DNA of 64,000 nucleotides from Polytrichum commune (taxonomy: Eukaryota; Streptophyta; Polytrichopsida; Polytrichales; Polytrichaceae). The notes below the pieces were generated by a model that saw nothing but the letters and a program-made list of their open reading frames with translations, searched no databases and was not told the DNA's origin. The DNA lies in the NCBI GenBank assembly GCA_950295325.1, contig OX485804.1, positions 1,364,001 through 1,428,000 on the forward strand, in the 5' to 3' direction. This document shows, piece by piece, positions 11,241-23,314 of this stretch. Numbering within the stretch: the first letter of the stretch is position 1; every line of letters begins with the position of its first letter. A program made the translations under genes and the position numbers.

Positions 11241-12812
11241 ACAATCCTACCCCTTTAATATGACATGTTTGGGAAACGAGAACACCATTGTATTATGAAG
11301 GTGTCACATATTCAATGATATGACAAATCAGACCTCTTTGTCATAGTAAGAAGGTACTTCATGAGAAAAAAAACATTACATATTTTGTCACATATACAAA
11401 CTAAAATTTCTCTCAAATGTTTTTACAAATTTGCAAATTTTTCTCATGAAATCTATTTGGACTTGAAGAAGGAATCAATAGTCTATTGGTTTTGCCACTT
11501 CAAATTAGCAAAAAAATGTTGTATTAAGCTTCTCCAATATGGCCTGCAATCACAAATTTCTCTAACAGGTTGCCCATAAAAAAATGCATGATGTTGAGCA
11601 TGATGTTGAGCATCTGCCAGCTTCACAATAAGTGTAGGTCTCTCATCAACATCTAAAGAGTCTGAGGATTCTACTTGAAGGTCACACTTGTTGCAGAAGA
11701 GACATAAGCTAAAGAGTCTTTTGATTAGGTTTTGAGATACATAACCTAATTCTCTTAGTTCCCATGTTTTAGCATCACTTTTTTTTTTTATAAAAAAATC
11801 CACATTTCACATGTGAAATTACATACCTTTAATATTAACAATATACTTAGACATGTGTGAGACCCACCACATGTGCATTTATTACCAACTAGAAAGTTTG
11901 GTTTACAAAATTTGTGTCATTATATCGAAGTTGTTATATTATTGAGTGTCATATTAAAAGAAGTAGAGATTTGGGGTGGCTTAGAAAGGTTTAACTAGAA
12001 TCATGTGATCAAAGATATGGTGTATTTTAGTATTTGTATAGAAATCATAATATATTCAAGTAAGCGCATTTTAGATCTATTTAGGCTCAATTACTTTGGT
12101 AAGCATATTTTCTGGTTTAATTAGGCTTAATTATGTGTAATTACGTTCAATCATGCTTAAGTATGGTCAGTCAAGGTTAATAAGCTTAATTAAATGTATT
12201 CACACCTAATTAGTTTAAAAGTGTGTGAATACTTGTGTAAGTAGAAGGAATTAACTAAAATATTATTTTCAAATAGCACAATAATTGGAGTTTCATTTTA
12301 GAATAACAAAGGCGCTGTCAACTGCTTGGTTACATAAATTTGAAGTTCCCAAATGCTAATGAGGAATTTGTAATATTTTTTTATTTCCAAGTTAATTACA
12401 TGCGTTATTGAAGGTTTCACTTCGGGACTGAAACCCCAGTCAATTGCTTATTTACTAGGGGGAAGTGAACATAAATATTGGATTTTAAACCTTGAAGTTG
12501 AAGTGCATTGAAGATGAGATTTGTGGACAATCGACCTTCAAGAATGCAAAGGCAAAAAGAATTTGAAGTTGGGTGGGGTGGGCAACAATTTTTGGTTTGA
12601 ATCAATTCCATTTTTTTTTAAAGCAAGGTTATCAGTCATGCCGGATTGCAAACCCCGAACTAGACACCCCTCCCCTTGAAAGTTTGTAAATATATAATGG
12701 GGTCATGGCTTGACAGAATGGGGCCCATGCAATTTGGCATGAACTCTAGCCCTAGTTAGGTAATGAAGTCGATAACATACATACACCATTTCAACACTTA
12801 TCGACGTTACAT
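11241..12812. other. AT-rich stretch with one weak reverse-strand open frame
   Basis: A 106-codon open frame on the reverse strand (11483-11803) contains WELRELGYVSQNLIKR and an LCLFCNKC cysteine cluster, which looks slightly more protein-like than background. I do not recognise it, and a 12-bp direct duplication (GATGTTGAGCAT, twice) lies inside. The region 12060-12240 holds short degenerate TTAATTAGGCTTAATTA repeats. Nothing else is supported. Confidence 0.2.
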
Positions 12813-13490
12813 TTGTGGAGGCTTATCGGTACATGGGCCAAAAATAGTACACCAGTGGACATCTTCGTTTTGAAGTGCGCCCGTGACATTAGTGTGATCG
12901 CCCACCCAAGTATTGTACATGACATTTGTTTTAAGCGGGGCATTGCACACCATGACTCAACACACAATGGACATCTTGTCAATGAGAGGAGAACACCTCA
13001 ATTTATCCCTAAACTCGGACAACGTGGGTGCCGGTGGCCATCATCATCATCCTCCTCCTCCTCCTCCTCCTCCTCCTCCAATTCACTAAGACGTTCCATC
13101 ATGTACTTTGAAGTTCATTACTAGGGTGGCCCGTGCGGCCACCGCATTTCTTGTCTACGTTTTCATGAGGTGTTAGTGGGCCGTAAGTAAAGTACCCGGG
13201 GCTTGTCCATTCAATCACACACCCGCCCGTGCCCCTCCCCCACCGTACCTCTTCCATAATGACCACTACATATTATTGCAACGTAGCACAATAGGCATGG
13301 CCCGTAGGATCACTTGTACAAATGTTGGGGGCCAATCGCGGTGCCTCTAAAGGTTGCCTTCACATGGGTCGCACAAGGCAATTTAATCCGCAAATGGGAA
13401 GATGACAACGAGGCCGTCGTCCCTTCCAATCCACAACTAGCTTGGGTTTATCTTAAGGTCGAGCATGCTAAAACCAACACCTTAAATTCT
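12813..13490 (+). other. GC-richer coding-like island of unknown origin
   Basis: Two open stretches read as protein. The first, 12813-13040, includes LIGTWAKNSTPVDIFVLK and then runs into a CTC-microsatellite-encoded Ser tract. The second, about 13310-13490, includes LKVAFTWVAQGNLIRKWEDD and AVVPSNPQLAWVYLKVEH before a stop. Composition contrasts with the AT-rich flanks. I recognise neither fragment. They may be remnants of a captured gene or an old transposon protein; no start codon or splice structure could be assigned. Confidence 0.2.
13041..13079. repeat. (CAT)n(CTC)n microsatellite
   Basis: CATCATCATCAT runs directly into about nine CTC/TCC units. It generates an artificial poly-Ser reading frame on the plus strand. 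Confidence 0.9.
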
Positions 13491-15583
13491 TGAACAATAA
13501 GTACGTATTGAACTAGATAACCATGCATGTGGAGAACCAATTGCCAGTTACATATGAACCAAGTGAGTTTGGGAAATAACCAGTTGAAGTTCAAGACGTC
13601 AAGAAAATTGTCGACTGTTTTTGGAAATCTTTGGAGTAAGCCTCAAATAAGTAAAGGAAGACCAAAAGATGACAACATGTAACCGGTTGGGCTTGAAAAT
13701 ATTAGGGTTTTGACCAATTATGTCCAAAAAAAACCCTCGGACATTGTTAGATCATCAATGACAGGAGAGTGGTTGATGAACTCCAAGAGTGGAAATTATG
13801 GATGATATCATGTCTCCCATATGATGAATTATGATAACCATTGCGTTCTTGGATAAGCAATTGGTTATGAGAATGTCCAACACCTTAACGTCAAGTTCTC
13901 ATGCATGAATATGGAACTATATTGTTGGATAGATTCATGGGTTGGACATTTAACATGTTTTCATGTATACACGTGTGTTCAAAGGGTGGTTAAATGGGGG
14001 GGGGGGGTAATTTGGTGGACAATAGTATTTTTTGGACCCTTTCAATTCTTGAAATTTTTTTACTTTTAAGTTTAATGGTACCGTATATTTAGATAGGAAA
14101 AAGCACTAAATTTATTCAAGGGAATGTTTGTTAAAAGGAATTCCCCACCCTTGAAAGCACCACTCATAATCACCGCAAAAATGCATAGCACCATGGGATA
14201 GAGAACAATAGACCACACAAACCCAAAGACCACATAAATGAAGATGCACAACCCCTAGGGATGACGAGGAAGAAACATGTATAACAAAATCATCCATGAC
14301 AGTGGATGAAATGAACCATTCTCATTCGTCTTTATCCTTGTAGAGGGGACCGATTGTCACATGTAGGTACGGTTTCCCTCCCTTTTGTATTTCATACCCT
14401 TTGTTATTTTTGAGATATAAGAAACTATAAGCAATAATGAAACCCCTATGTTTTTTATACACATGACTCTCATATTTTTATTAGGGGTTTTCTTTCCCAA
14501 AAAAAATTCAAACAACTATCTCCAAAGAATATAAGGTGCCCTATGTTTGATCACACGTGGTTTTCTAACTTTTCTAACTGAACAACCTAGGGGTAGATTT
14601 ATGAATTTCTTAATGATGTAGGACAATTTTCCATTGATGCAAGATAATCGCCCAAGACTAATATGCTCGTAGTGCACTAATGTGATTTAAGACCTTTGAT
14701 TTGTGGATACATAACTCAACAAAGGCATACTTTGTAAGTGGGGATCTCCTTTCAATTGCTAACAAGAAACATCTAATATCATATAATGCACAAATGATAG
14801 ATACACTCAATAGTTAGAGCGACAATTTTAGCATCAACCACCTTAAGATCCGAGACCAAAGAAACTCCAAAATCAAATGATCATCTTGGTTGAGAAACAA
14901 ACATTGGACTCGAAGAGTTTCACAATAGGGTATGGGCCCAAATTTTGGAAAAATAAATAAGTAAATAAATAAAAAGATTGCACTAATATAGCACCATCAC
15001 TTGCCTACCAATAATTCTTCACATTTTTGTGTCTCAAATGTCCAATAAAGCTACTCCGTCCTTGTAGTGATGAGATTTTGTCATTTTGTCTCATCATTTC
15101 TCACATTTTGTCATTTCTCATCATTTTTCACAAATTCAACTTTGTCATTGCCTTTTCACTACAAGAATCACATGTTGTTGCCATTGGTTTTTTTTTACCA
15201 CTACAAAGTATATAACCAATTGGTGGTACTTAATTGATTTCAAGATTATACTAATGGGTAGCCCACCATAAAGTAAATTTTAGGTATCCAACTCTATCAT
15301 TTGTAACCAATTACTATTCCAATAGCTTCTAGTAAAACAATTGAACCTTGTGTACTAACTCCAAACACTACTCATATTATTTACCATGACCGATGAGCTT
15401 ACTTATTGATAGTTAGGATCTCCATGGATTCCCACACAAACACAGGTAAGGATGCTAGAACATAGCAAAATGATGAACATGCTCCTACAAAAGCTGTAGG
15501 GTAGCCACGTCACATTTGTTTTTGGGTTGGTATCACAACTATCTTAAATTGGTGTGCTTTGTTGTAGTTGATGACCGCATTTA
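13491..15583. other. Gene-free stretch with dispersed repeat
   Basis: 13535-13710 is a diverged copy of 7880-8060; both contain GTTGAAGTTCAAGA and later ACAACATGTAAC. Several long A/T and G homopolymers occur (for example G10 near 13999). No coding region is supported. Confidence 0.45.
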
Positions 15584-15870
15584 GGGTGAGTTTCCATGTA
15601 GGCCACTTGCCCATTAGATTTTGGTGGCAATAAAGACAAATGTAGATGAAATATGGTGGGGTAGTATTCTTATGTGCCAACCAACTATTGCTATTTCAAG
15701 TGTTTAGTGGGCACATACAAACCTAGTCGCCAACAACCACAAATCTTCACATTCTAAGTAGGCAGCCTTAATGCGATTGGTTGATCGCTTTTGTTTGTCT
15801 ACATGAGAACACCTCCAACCCACTATTATCTAAAATATAGTGGGCGAGCGGCCTACATGAAAACCTACCC
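15584..15870. mobile_element. Tourist-type (PIF/Harbinger) MITE, 287 bp, TTA target duplication
   Basis: The left end GGGTGAGTTTCCATGTAGGC matches the reverse complement of the right end, GGGTAGGTTTTCATGTAGGC, and similarity continues inward (CACTTGCCCATTAGATTTTG against CGCTCGCCCACTATATTTTA). TTA lies immediately outside both ends (15581-15583 and 15871-15873), the canonical Harbinger target duplication. A related terminus with the same CATGTAGGCC...CGCCCACTAGATT sequence and a preceding TTA starts at 31167. Confidence 0.7.
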
Positions 15871-16811
15871 TTACATGGATACCACCTACTAACATACTAC
15901 CATAAAATGCTACATGCACTCGTGTTCTTGGATCAATATTATAATTTAGAATGTGAAATTTGAGTGGTTTCAAGGAATGTAAAACTGCCATGTGGCAAAG
16001 CGTGAAGCTCTCTACGGTACTTATGAGGAAGGAAAAAGTGTGAGGATCTTCTTAAGCTTAACCTTTAAAAGTCCTTGAGGCCTATACTTGGATGCACGGC
16101 CCTCTCGCAAATGGCAATTGTTATTTGGTCATGTTGCAACTTATTCAGTTATAAATTGCATTCTTCTAAGAAGACCATCCCATACAAACATGTAACACAA
16201 AAATCTTGGGTCAATGGATGACCATAGTACAAACACATACTGCGGATATTTGGTTATCAAACATCACAAATTATCATATTCTAGGTCTCATAACATTAGT
16301 CAGCCATGTGGGTGGGTTCCATGACCTTGGAATATGTCACTTATATTCTGTGGGACCCTCGAACAAATTGAGAATATTCCTTTATTATTCATACATTGAG
16401 GTTGAACCTGGAAATTTGGGTGGAGTTATGCTCCCGGCACTATGTGTAGGAATAAATATTCATCCCAAGAATATTCGCATGAAACATTGTTCATCCCATT
16501 ATTAATCCCTAAATGCTATTACTAGCATAAATAAAATTAATAATATCAAAATTATTCAAAATATTTTTACTATTCAAACCAACACTAATCATTATTCGTA
16601 CCGACATCATTTTCTTCCTATTTTTTATGTTTCTCCCTAAGAAGGTAAGATAGTGGAACACAACCATGCAACTGAATAATGTTATGCTCTTTGAAATAGG
16701 AAGGAAAATATAAGATAAAATCATAGAAACTTCGATGTGTTGTGCAACGACATGAATGAAAGCCCGTTCACCTTGTACTCATCATGGTGTTCCATGATGC
16801 AACATAAGGGT
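15871..16811. other. Gene-free AT-rich stretch
   Basis: Open frames here (for example 16206-16505) lack protein-like composition and splice context. No repeat boundaries are evident. Confidence 0.4.
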
Positions 16812-17217
16812 TTCTTTGGAACTTAAATTAATCAAACACCTATATTTGAGTGGTATGGAGATGGTGTGTGGTATGGTATGGATACCACAAAGACATACAC
16901 GTGCTCAAAAGAGATTGGATTGTGTGCTAGAAGAAAATATGATAACCACTCTCAATTCAATAGTGAACATGATTGAGGAACCCTTTGCGACCACTTGATG
17001 AGCATGAGGATGGTCACTATGATAATCAACAAGCTCTAATAGTTGTGAGGAAAGGAGCTACGGCCTTCATTTTGGATGTGCTAACCATCTTGTATTAATC
17101 ACGTGTTTCATGTCCTAGGGGGAAAGGGTAGTCAAAAAAAAAAAAAAAAAAAACCATTTAAGGCCCATCTACCTTAGATAACTAGTGTGTACACATATCA
17201 TTCTTATGTGATGGAGT
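16812..17217 (+). repeat. Dispersed repeat copy, including first unit of a tandem duplication
   Basis: 16812-16995 carries the landmarks of the abundant family (GAGTGGTATGGAGATGG, ACACGTGCTCAAAAGAGATT, CAATAGTGAACATGATTG). 16975-17217 is the first unit of a 250-bp tandem duplication whose second unit is 17225-17481. Confidence 0.7.
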
Positions 17218-17224
17218 CATCATC

Positions 17225-17481
17225 GAGGAACCCTATGTGACCACTTGATGAGCATGAGGATGGTCACTATGATAATCAACAAGCTCTAATAGTTGTGAGG
17301 AAAGGAGCTACGGCCTTCATTTTGGATGTGCTAACCATCTTGTATTAATCACGTGTTTCATGTTCTAGGGGGAAAGGGAAGTAAAAAAAATTATTAAAAA
17401 AAAAAAAAAAAAAAAACCATTTAAGGCCCATCTACCTTAGAGAACTAGTGTGTACACATATCATTCTTATGTGATGGAGTG
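17225..17481 (+). repeat. Second unit of a young 250-bp tandem duplication
   Basis: It is nearly identical to 16975-17217 from GAGGAACCCT through ATGTGATGGAGT. The main differences are TTTGCGACC against TATGTGACC near the start and the length of the internal poly-A tract (about 20 As at 17137-17155 in unit 1, a longer interrupted run at about 17382-17417 in unit 2). The near-identity contrasts with the diverged surrounding repeats, so the duplication is recent. Confidence 0.85.
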
Positions 17482-18054
17482 GGTGTTCATCCTATATAAA
17501 CATCTAGGAGAATAAACATCTGAGGGACTCTTTTGGGCAGCTAAGTATTTAAGTTGAATCTTTGTAGGTTTCCACCGAAGATAGGGAACAATAAGACAAG
17601 ACCTTGCCACTTGACAATGCTTGGCATTCAAAAATGTCATCAAGCATCTTGTGTCTTGGATTTGTTATTGAAGCTAGAGCCTAGTATAGGAAGAGAACAA
17701 CATTACCAATGTTTACGAATGCTTTGCCATACAACACATTTTGGTGTTCAAAATAAGGTGTATTTTGAAGTTGATCAATTGAAGTTTATTTTTTGTGTGT
17801 ATGTGTCATCTGACACACTCATGTCATTGGTGTGCATCACACTAAACCACTTGACATGACTTGTGACGTATTTGTCTTTACAAACTAACATGTATGATAG
17901 GATTAGTCGATGCATTTAAGTGGATAAACAGTGGCTTATGGTCAATATATAGATGCATGGAACAATATAATATCACATGAAAATCCTATGATCAACATCC
18001 TAGCATATTCCCAAAATATTTTATTCATCATCTCAAAGAGTTGAATCAGAGGCA

Positions 18055-19390
18055 TGCAATTGTTGAGCCTGATTTGGTTACTTGTCATAAATGGACACCT
18101 AACTTGGGTGGTGCATCATTAGGTGTGGATCAAGGAATAGCCACCAAAAATATATGTTTTTTTAAAAAGAATTTGGTCTACGTGATCATAAAAATGTAAT
18201 CAATTCATATTTAATAGCCAATATAGTTGGAAGGGCCTATGTGACCAAGTTATGGCTCCTTGACTGCCACCTTTGAAAGTTCATATCAATTTAGGTGAGC
18301 CCCAAATTTCTCCATGATTGAAACATGGCTTCTCTCCCACATTCATATGAGCCAATATTGAAGGTAGAAGGTGCTCGAACCAACCCTTTGGTTGATTTGG
18401 CTTATTTTTGGAGTCCATTTGGATTAGTGGTACGCATATTAATTGGCTTCTTTTGATATGCATTTTTCTTCTCTTGTCTTTTCTTACCTACATTGAAAGG
18501 CCGTATTTGGGATGGATAATAAAAGGAGGAGTCATCTAAAATTCGAAACTCCCGAGTTTTATTTAATTTCAAGTTTGAATAAGGTAGACGTGTCTAAATC
18601 CAACATAGCAATAATGTGGACACCTATTTTGAGTGGTATGCAGTTAGGTGCAAATCTAAGAACCCTAAACCCAAAGACATGTATTTAAAAGCTATAGGAC
18701 TACGTACTCAAATTATGCTAATCATTCCAAGCTCAATAATTAACATCATTGGGGAGGGGGTACTTATGTGACCATTCAATGAGCACGAGAATATTCACTT
18801 TGATGATGAATAAGATACTCAAATGAGCTCCAAAATTTAGGAGACAAATGGCTACTTGCACGATTTGAATTTGTAGATCAAGGTAAATGTGCTCAATTTG
18901 GTGTTTGGTTTTAAACAAACACCTATATTTAAGTGGTGTATGGTTGGGTGTCAACTTAAGATTAGACACCAAAAATAGACATGTCTCGGGTAAGTGTTGA
19001 AAGAAGATTGGACTACATGCTCAAATTTTGTCAACCATTCTAGGTTTAATGATGAGCATGTCAATTGGAAAAAAAATTGATCATTAATAAGAAAGACGTA
19101 ACATTACTCAACTCCTTGGACAAGAAAAAGTTTCCTTTAATTCCAAGATCCCCCGATTATGGGGAGCACTCAAGCTTCACGTACTCTAGACTTTTTGAAA
19201 AACATATGTAATTCATCTATTTTTTTCCAATCCCAACCTCTTTCTTTGGGGAGAGACCATTGTTTAGCTGTTGTTATGAAGATTTATGTTCATTTTGACA
19301 ATGATTAGTATACTCATATGAACCCCAAAAACTGCAAGGAAAATGACTACGGGCGCTATTCATATTTGCAAAGCATCTAGCACTACACTG
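18055..19390 (+). repeat. Three further copies of the abundant dispersed repeat
   Basis: Copies at about 18055-18260, 18580-18850 and 18880-19390 share the family landmarks GACACCTA, TTAGGTG, ACATGT...TTGGACTA and ATGATGAATAAGATACTC. The last seems interrupted around 19080-19290 by unrelated sequence, after which family sequence (TTCATTTTGACAATGATTAG) resumes. No coding capacity. Confidence 0.5.
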
Positions 19391-19820
19391 AACATTTTAT
19401 TTAGTGTCATCAATACTATTTGTAAACTTTTTCATCAAAAGTATCACTAAAAAAGGTAACACAATGACATAAAATGATACCATATGACACCAAAATACAA
19501 TATTCAATACATGTAGTGGTTATATCCTACAAGAAATGGGAGTGGAGAGAAAAAAAAATCCGAATCACACATACCCTCAAAGCGTCTCACTTACCCTCAA
19601 AGGGGATGGCGCCAAGAACCTTCTCGGGCACAAATACCTCTAGCCATGTAATAAGTTACTAAGTTGTCCATGCAATAAGTTAATAAGCCGGCCGGCCTTC
19701 ACAACATCAGTCCTTGTTAGGAACATCAAACTCACTTCATGGTGGGTCATTTTCATGCACTTAAAAAAAGAAGTCCTGGGTGAAAAGAAATATAAATATT
19801 CTAATGTACAATCCACTTAT

Positions 19821-20312
19821 GTACATTCTACCTTATTTTTGCCTAATTAGTGTGGGTTGCTTTTCGGAGTTACGTGTTGCAATATTTTTTTACCAATATT
19901 ATCATTTTTTACCAATCAAGTCAAATAAATAACCAACGTCGGGCAATCCGACGTGAATTTGAGCATGTTGGTCCTACCCTGCTCAAGAATCTTCTTGGCG
20001 AAAGGTGGGGTTTACTGCCTACCTTGCGGTGGGTGGGCTCTTGGCTTCCTACTTATCTAGCTAGTTTATTTTCGTCAAGTAGAGAGAAGATTTCATAACA
20101 AGAATCAAACCGCCAACCACTTCATTTGGAAATGGGTGCCTCTCCACTATCACCCAATAGTTTAGGGTCATCTCGGATTGAGTTATATCATATTCTTCGG
20201 TGTGCACACTAACTACTTATGTTATTTGGGTAAAAATGATACTCTCAGGAAACTGCTATAGCAATGCATCGTTTCGAATGGTAACCCACACTAATTAGAC
20301 AAAGTAGTGTAC
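19821..20312. mobile_element. Inverted-repeat element, about 490 bp
   Basis: 19842-19885 (CCTAATTAGTGTGGGTTGCT, then TTCGGAGTTACG and TTGCAATA) is an inverted match to 20256-20299 (GTCTAATTAGTGTGGGTTAC, then CATTCGAAACGATGCATTGC on the reverse strand). Outer GTACA-type sequence is also shared, so the ends may lie at 19821 and 20312. No clear target duplication. The interior (19935-20100) is GC-richer and gives REFEHVGPTLLKNLLGERWG in one frame, unrecognised. A smaller relative lies at 36388-36623. Confidence 0.5.
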
Positions 20313-20524
20313 TTAACCCCGTGAGGAGAGAGGCCATTATGTTGTGTGTGAGCGTCCCTCTCATTCATCTACCATAAAGCCAAGAAATATTAAGTAACCT
20401 GGATGTTACTTTTTAAAGGTGATTTGGCACTAGAATTACATTGATTATCCCATATAGTGCTTTTGGTAGTGACTCTTGAAACACACACTATTTTGCCAAA
20501 TCTCAAAACTAGTGAGGGTTGAAG

Positions 20525-20905
20525 TTTTCACTGAGTAATAGTACACTAAATATGGCATTTAGTGTTATATGGCACTTTATGTCACTTGGGTAACTTTTTG
20601 AATGACGGTGCTTATGAATAAGTGAACAAATATTGTCATGGATGATAGATGTGTTCATCCATTGCCCAAACCCTACCTTCTCTTGTCAGGAACTTGTGAT
20701 AAAATATTGTCATGGATGATTGAAATTTGGATGAAAAATCACTTGGTAAGTAACAATCATTACAACACTATAAATCTATAATCCCCCATAAATTTGACAA
20801 GGAATGAAAAATAATGTTGGATTGACATTTAGTGTTGGTGACACTACACTGTGGTTTACAATGAATATTCAACAAGACAATTAGAATTGGTAACACTTAT
20901 TACAT
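20525..20905 (+). repeat. Dispersed repeat with palindromic TTTAGTGT ends, copy 1
   Basis: It starts at CACTAAATATGGCATTTAGT and includes TGAATAAGTGAACAAATATT, TTCATCCATTGCCCA, CTACCTTCTCTTGTCA and AATGTTGGATTGACATTTAG. The same order is found at 62870-63235, and the 3' part at 31930-32105. Non-coding, class unknown. Confidence 0.55.
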
Positions 20906-20994
20906 GCTCATCTACCATATATATGTCAAGAAAAATAATGCATGCTCTAAGATGTTTGTAGAGTGCATGGTTTGTTTTGGTGAGCTTGAAAAGG

Positions 20995-21023
20995 CTTCTT
21001 CTTCTTCTTCTTCTTCTTCTTCT
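20995..21023. repeat. (TTC)n microsatellite
   Basis: About nine uninterrupted CTT units. It produces a spurious poly-Arg frame on the reverse strand. Confidence 0.9.
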
Positions 21024-23314
21024 CAGTCGGTGCCACTCACCATTTGAGACATCTCCTAACACTAAGAAATTCAAGAGAGCTTGCATTGAGAGGTTCTAGT
21101 ACTTTGTCACTTTGGCCTCCCAAAAATCCTGGATCTTTTGGTGGCACTAATTTCATAGCATTAAGAAATTTAACATCACCTTCACTAATCTCCCACACGC
21201 ATTATTAGCCCCACCTCACTAAATGTGATAATCCATGTAGCTTTAGAGACCCCTAATTAGTCTAGTCGAGGTCATTTGACAAGAATCAACAACAAGCCTA
21301 TATGTGGTCAAGTTTTTATGTTGGATGGATGAGAGGTACATTTGTATATGACGATTCCTCTCTCCCTCTATGAGGGGTCTTGTGAGCCCAAGGTTGGTGT
21401 TGTATCATCTTCTTTTTCTTTTATATCTTTCAAGTATCTACAATGATGATTTCACATTTTTAGATACTATTAGGGTGTGGAAATTTGATGATTTTTTTTT
21501 TTTGGTCCAATACTATTCGGGTCTATACATCATGAACAAACCTTGATACCTAAGCAATATCGTCCCAACATTATTATTCATTAGAATGGTATTGACCCAA
21601 ATAATAACACAAGTACACATAGCTTCACTCACTTTGACATACCCACCAAATATCAATAGTTGATTGGTATTACAATTTTGATACCCACAATTAGCTTCTT
21701 TGATACTATTAGTAATGTTGATTGTTGATACCATGCCATTGCCTATATAACATACCAACATTGGTCTTGCCCTATCAATGCCCTAACAAAAATGAGCAAA
21801 AACGGGTACATCATATCTATCTACTTATCTATCTATGTAGAGTATAGCCATGTTGTGATATGGTGTACAACACCTTGACTCAACAAGACTCTTATTGGGT
21901 TTTGTATTTGTGTTGTCATGATGACTTTTAAGTTAATACCTAAGGAAAGGGATCATACATTAAACTCTCAACAATTTATGAGTGCTTTTGAACTAATGTT
22001 GAAGTAATGTTGGACCAGTGTGTAGGTGAATGAATGACACATAATAATCAACATTAGTAATGATATCAAAGAATCAACTCATGTGTATTGATATGGTAAT
22101 GCCAATCAATTATTGAAATTTGGCGGGTATCTCAAGGTGAAAGAATATTGGATATTTGACTTATGAGTTGGGTCGATACCATTATAAAACCATATTGATA
22201 CTAGGGCAACCAATATCTTATCACGTGGGGGTCACGAGCCCGGGGTGCACCCTTTTTCAAGTCATAAATCATGTGCATGTCTCATTTTCAATTTGACACT
22301 CCTATATACTTAGTTTTGGTAAACAATAACAAGGATACATACATTGTACTTATTTGGCTAACAAATAAGAAAAATGGAAACATAGATAGATAGAAAGATA
22401 GATGTGTGTGTGTATGCGCACGCTTGCGCGATATAATTTGAATTAAAGAGTATAGAACATAACATTTATGCATAATGATTTGTCTCAATTTATGTGTGGA
22501 AATTTTTTTCAACCCTAAACCCTAACCCAAAGTTGAAAGTAATACCCCTCATGTGCATCCACATGCTATGAACACAATCAATTCAGGTGCATCCCAAAGG
22601 GTTGTGATGCCAAAGCTTGTGCTCTACTACCAGATCATCATTCATGAAGTTCAATGTCTATAATTTCACATAGACTAAAAGCAAGACCCTTGAAAGCAAC
22701 ATGTCTATGATGTATGAAGCCAAGTCAAGCCTATGGTATTCATATTGGTACACCCCAATATTGGGGGCTCTTGGACTTTAAAGTTAAGGGCATGTTTATG
22801 CTAGTGACCATGAAATGTGAGGAGAAAAATAAAAATAAAAATATGATTGTCATGGTGATGGTGATGGTCATTAATCCAAAGCCACAAGAAAGGGGGGGAG
22901 GGGTCATGGTCATGGTCATTAAAAATGAATTCATTTAATTATCATTTTTAATTATGATAATTAAATAGATTATTTTTTTCCTTCCCATTGTAACAGTTAA
23001 ATTCAACCACAAAGAAGAGCACATCACCCCCGGACTATGTTTACATGCTACTTATTATGTGGACAATCACCTGCTTCATTTTTGTTGAGACGACTGAAGA
23101 AGTGATATTTAAGTAAGCTAGACTTATACCAAGTCCCAAATCATAAGATGTTGAATTCTATTATAGGATCATATGATAAGATTGCATGGTAGAATCCTTC
23201 AATAACACGATATTCAATATTTTGAGAGAGTGGGATCCTCTCAAAATAATATTGGCCATTTGGACACCTAAAAGTCATGTTAGGTTGATAAATACTAGAT
23301 TATACTTCAGACGT
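21024..23314. other. Gene-free AT-rich stretch
   Basis: No coding region or element with clear ends is seen. A two-unit telomere-like CCCTAAACCCTAACCC stretch at about 22515-22529 is too short to signify. 22840-22925 holds ATGGTCATGGTGATGG-type short repeats. Confidence 0.45.

Noticed and set aside
11483-11803. Reverse-strand protein gene with Cys cluster
   Set aside because: No family match, no splice signals, and no compositional contrast; kept only as a note in the region entry.
12813-13124. Poly-Ser protein of 103 codons
   Set aside because: The Ser tract is a CTC microsatellite read in frame; only the upstream part is kept as a weak coding-like island.
20856-21086. Arg-rich reverse-strand protein
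   Set aside because: Produced by the TTC microsatellite at 20995-21023.
22515-22529. Telomere-like CCCTAAA repeats (also near 5466 and 18660)
   Set aside because: Only one to two units each; expected by chance in AT-rich plant DNA and not a telomere or interstitial array.
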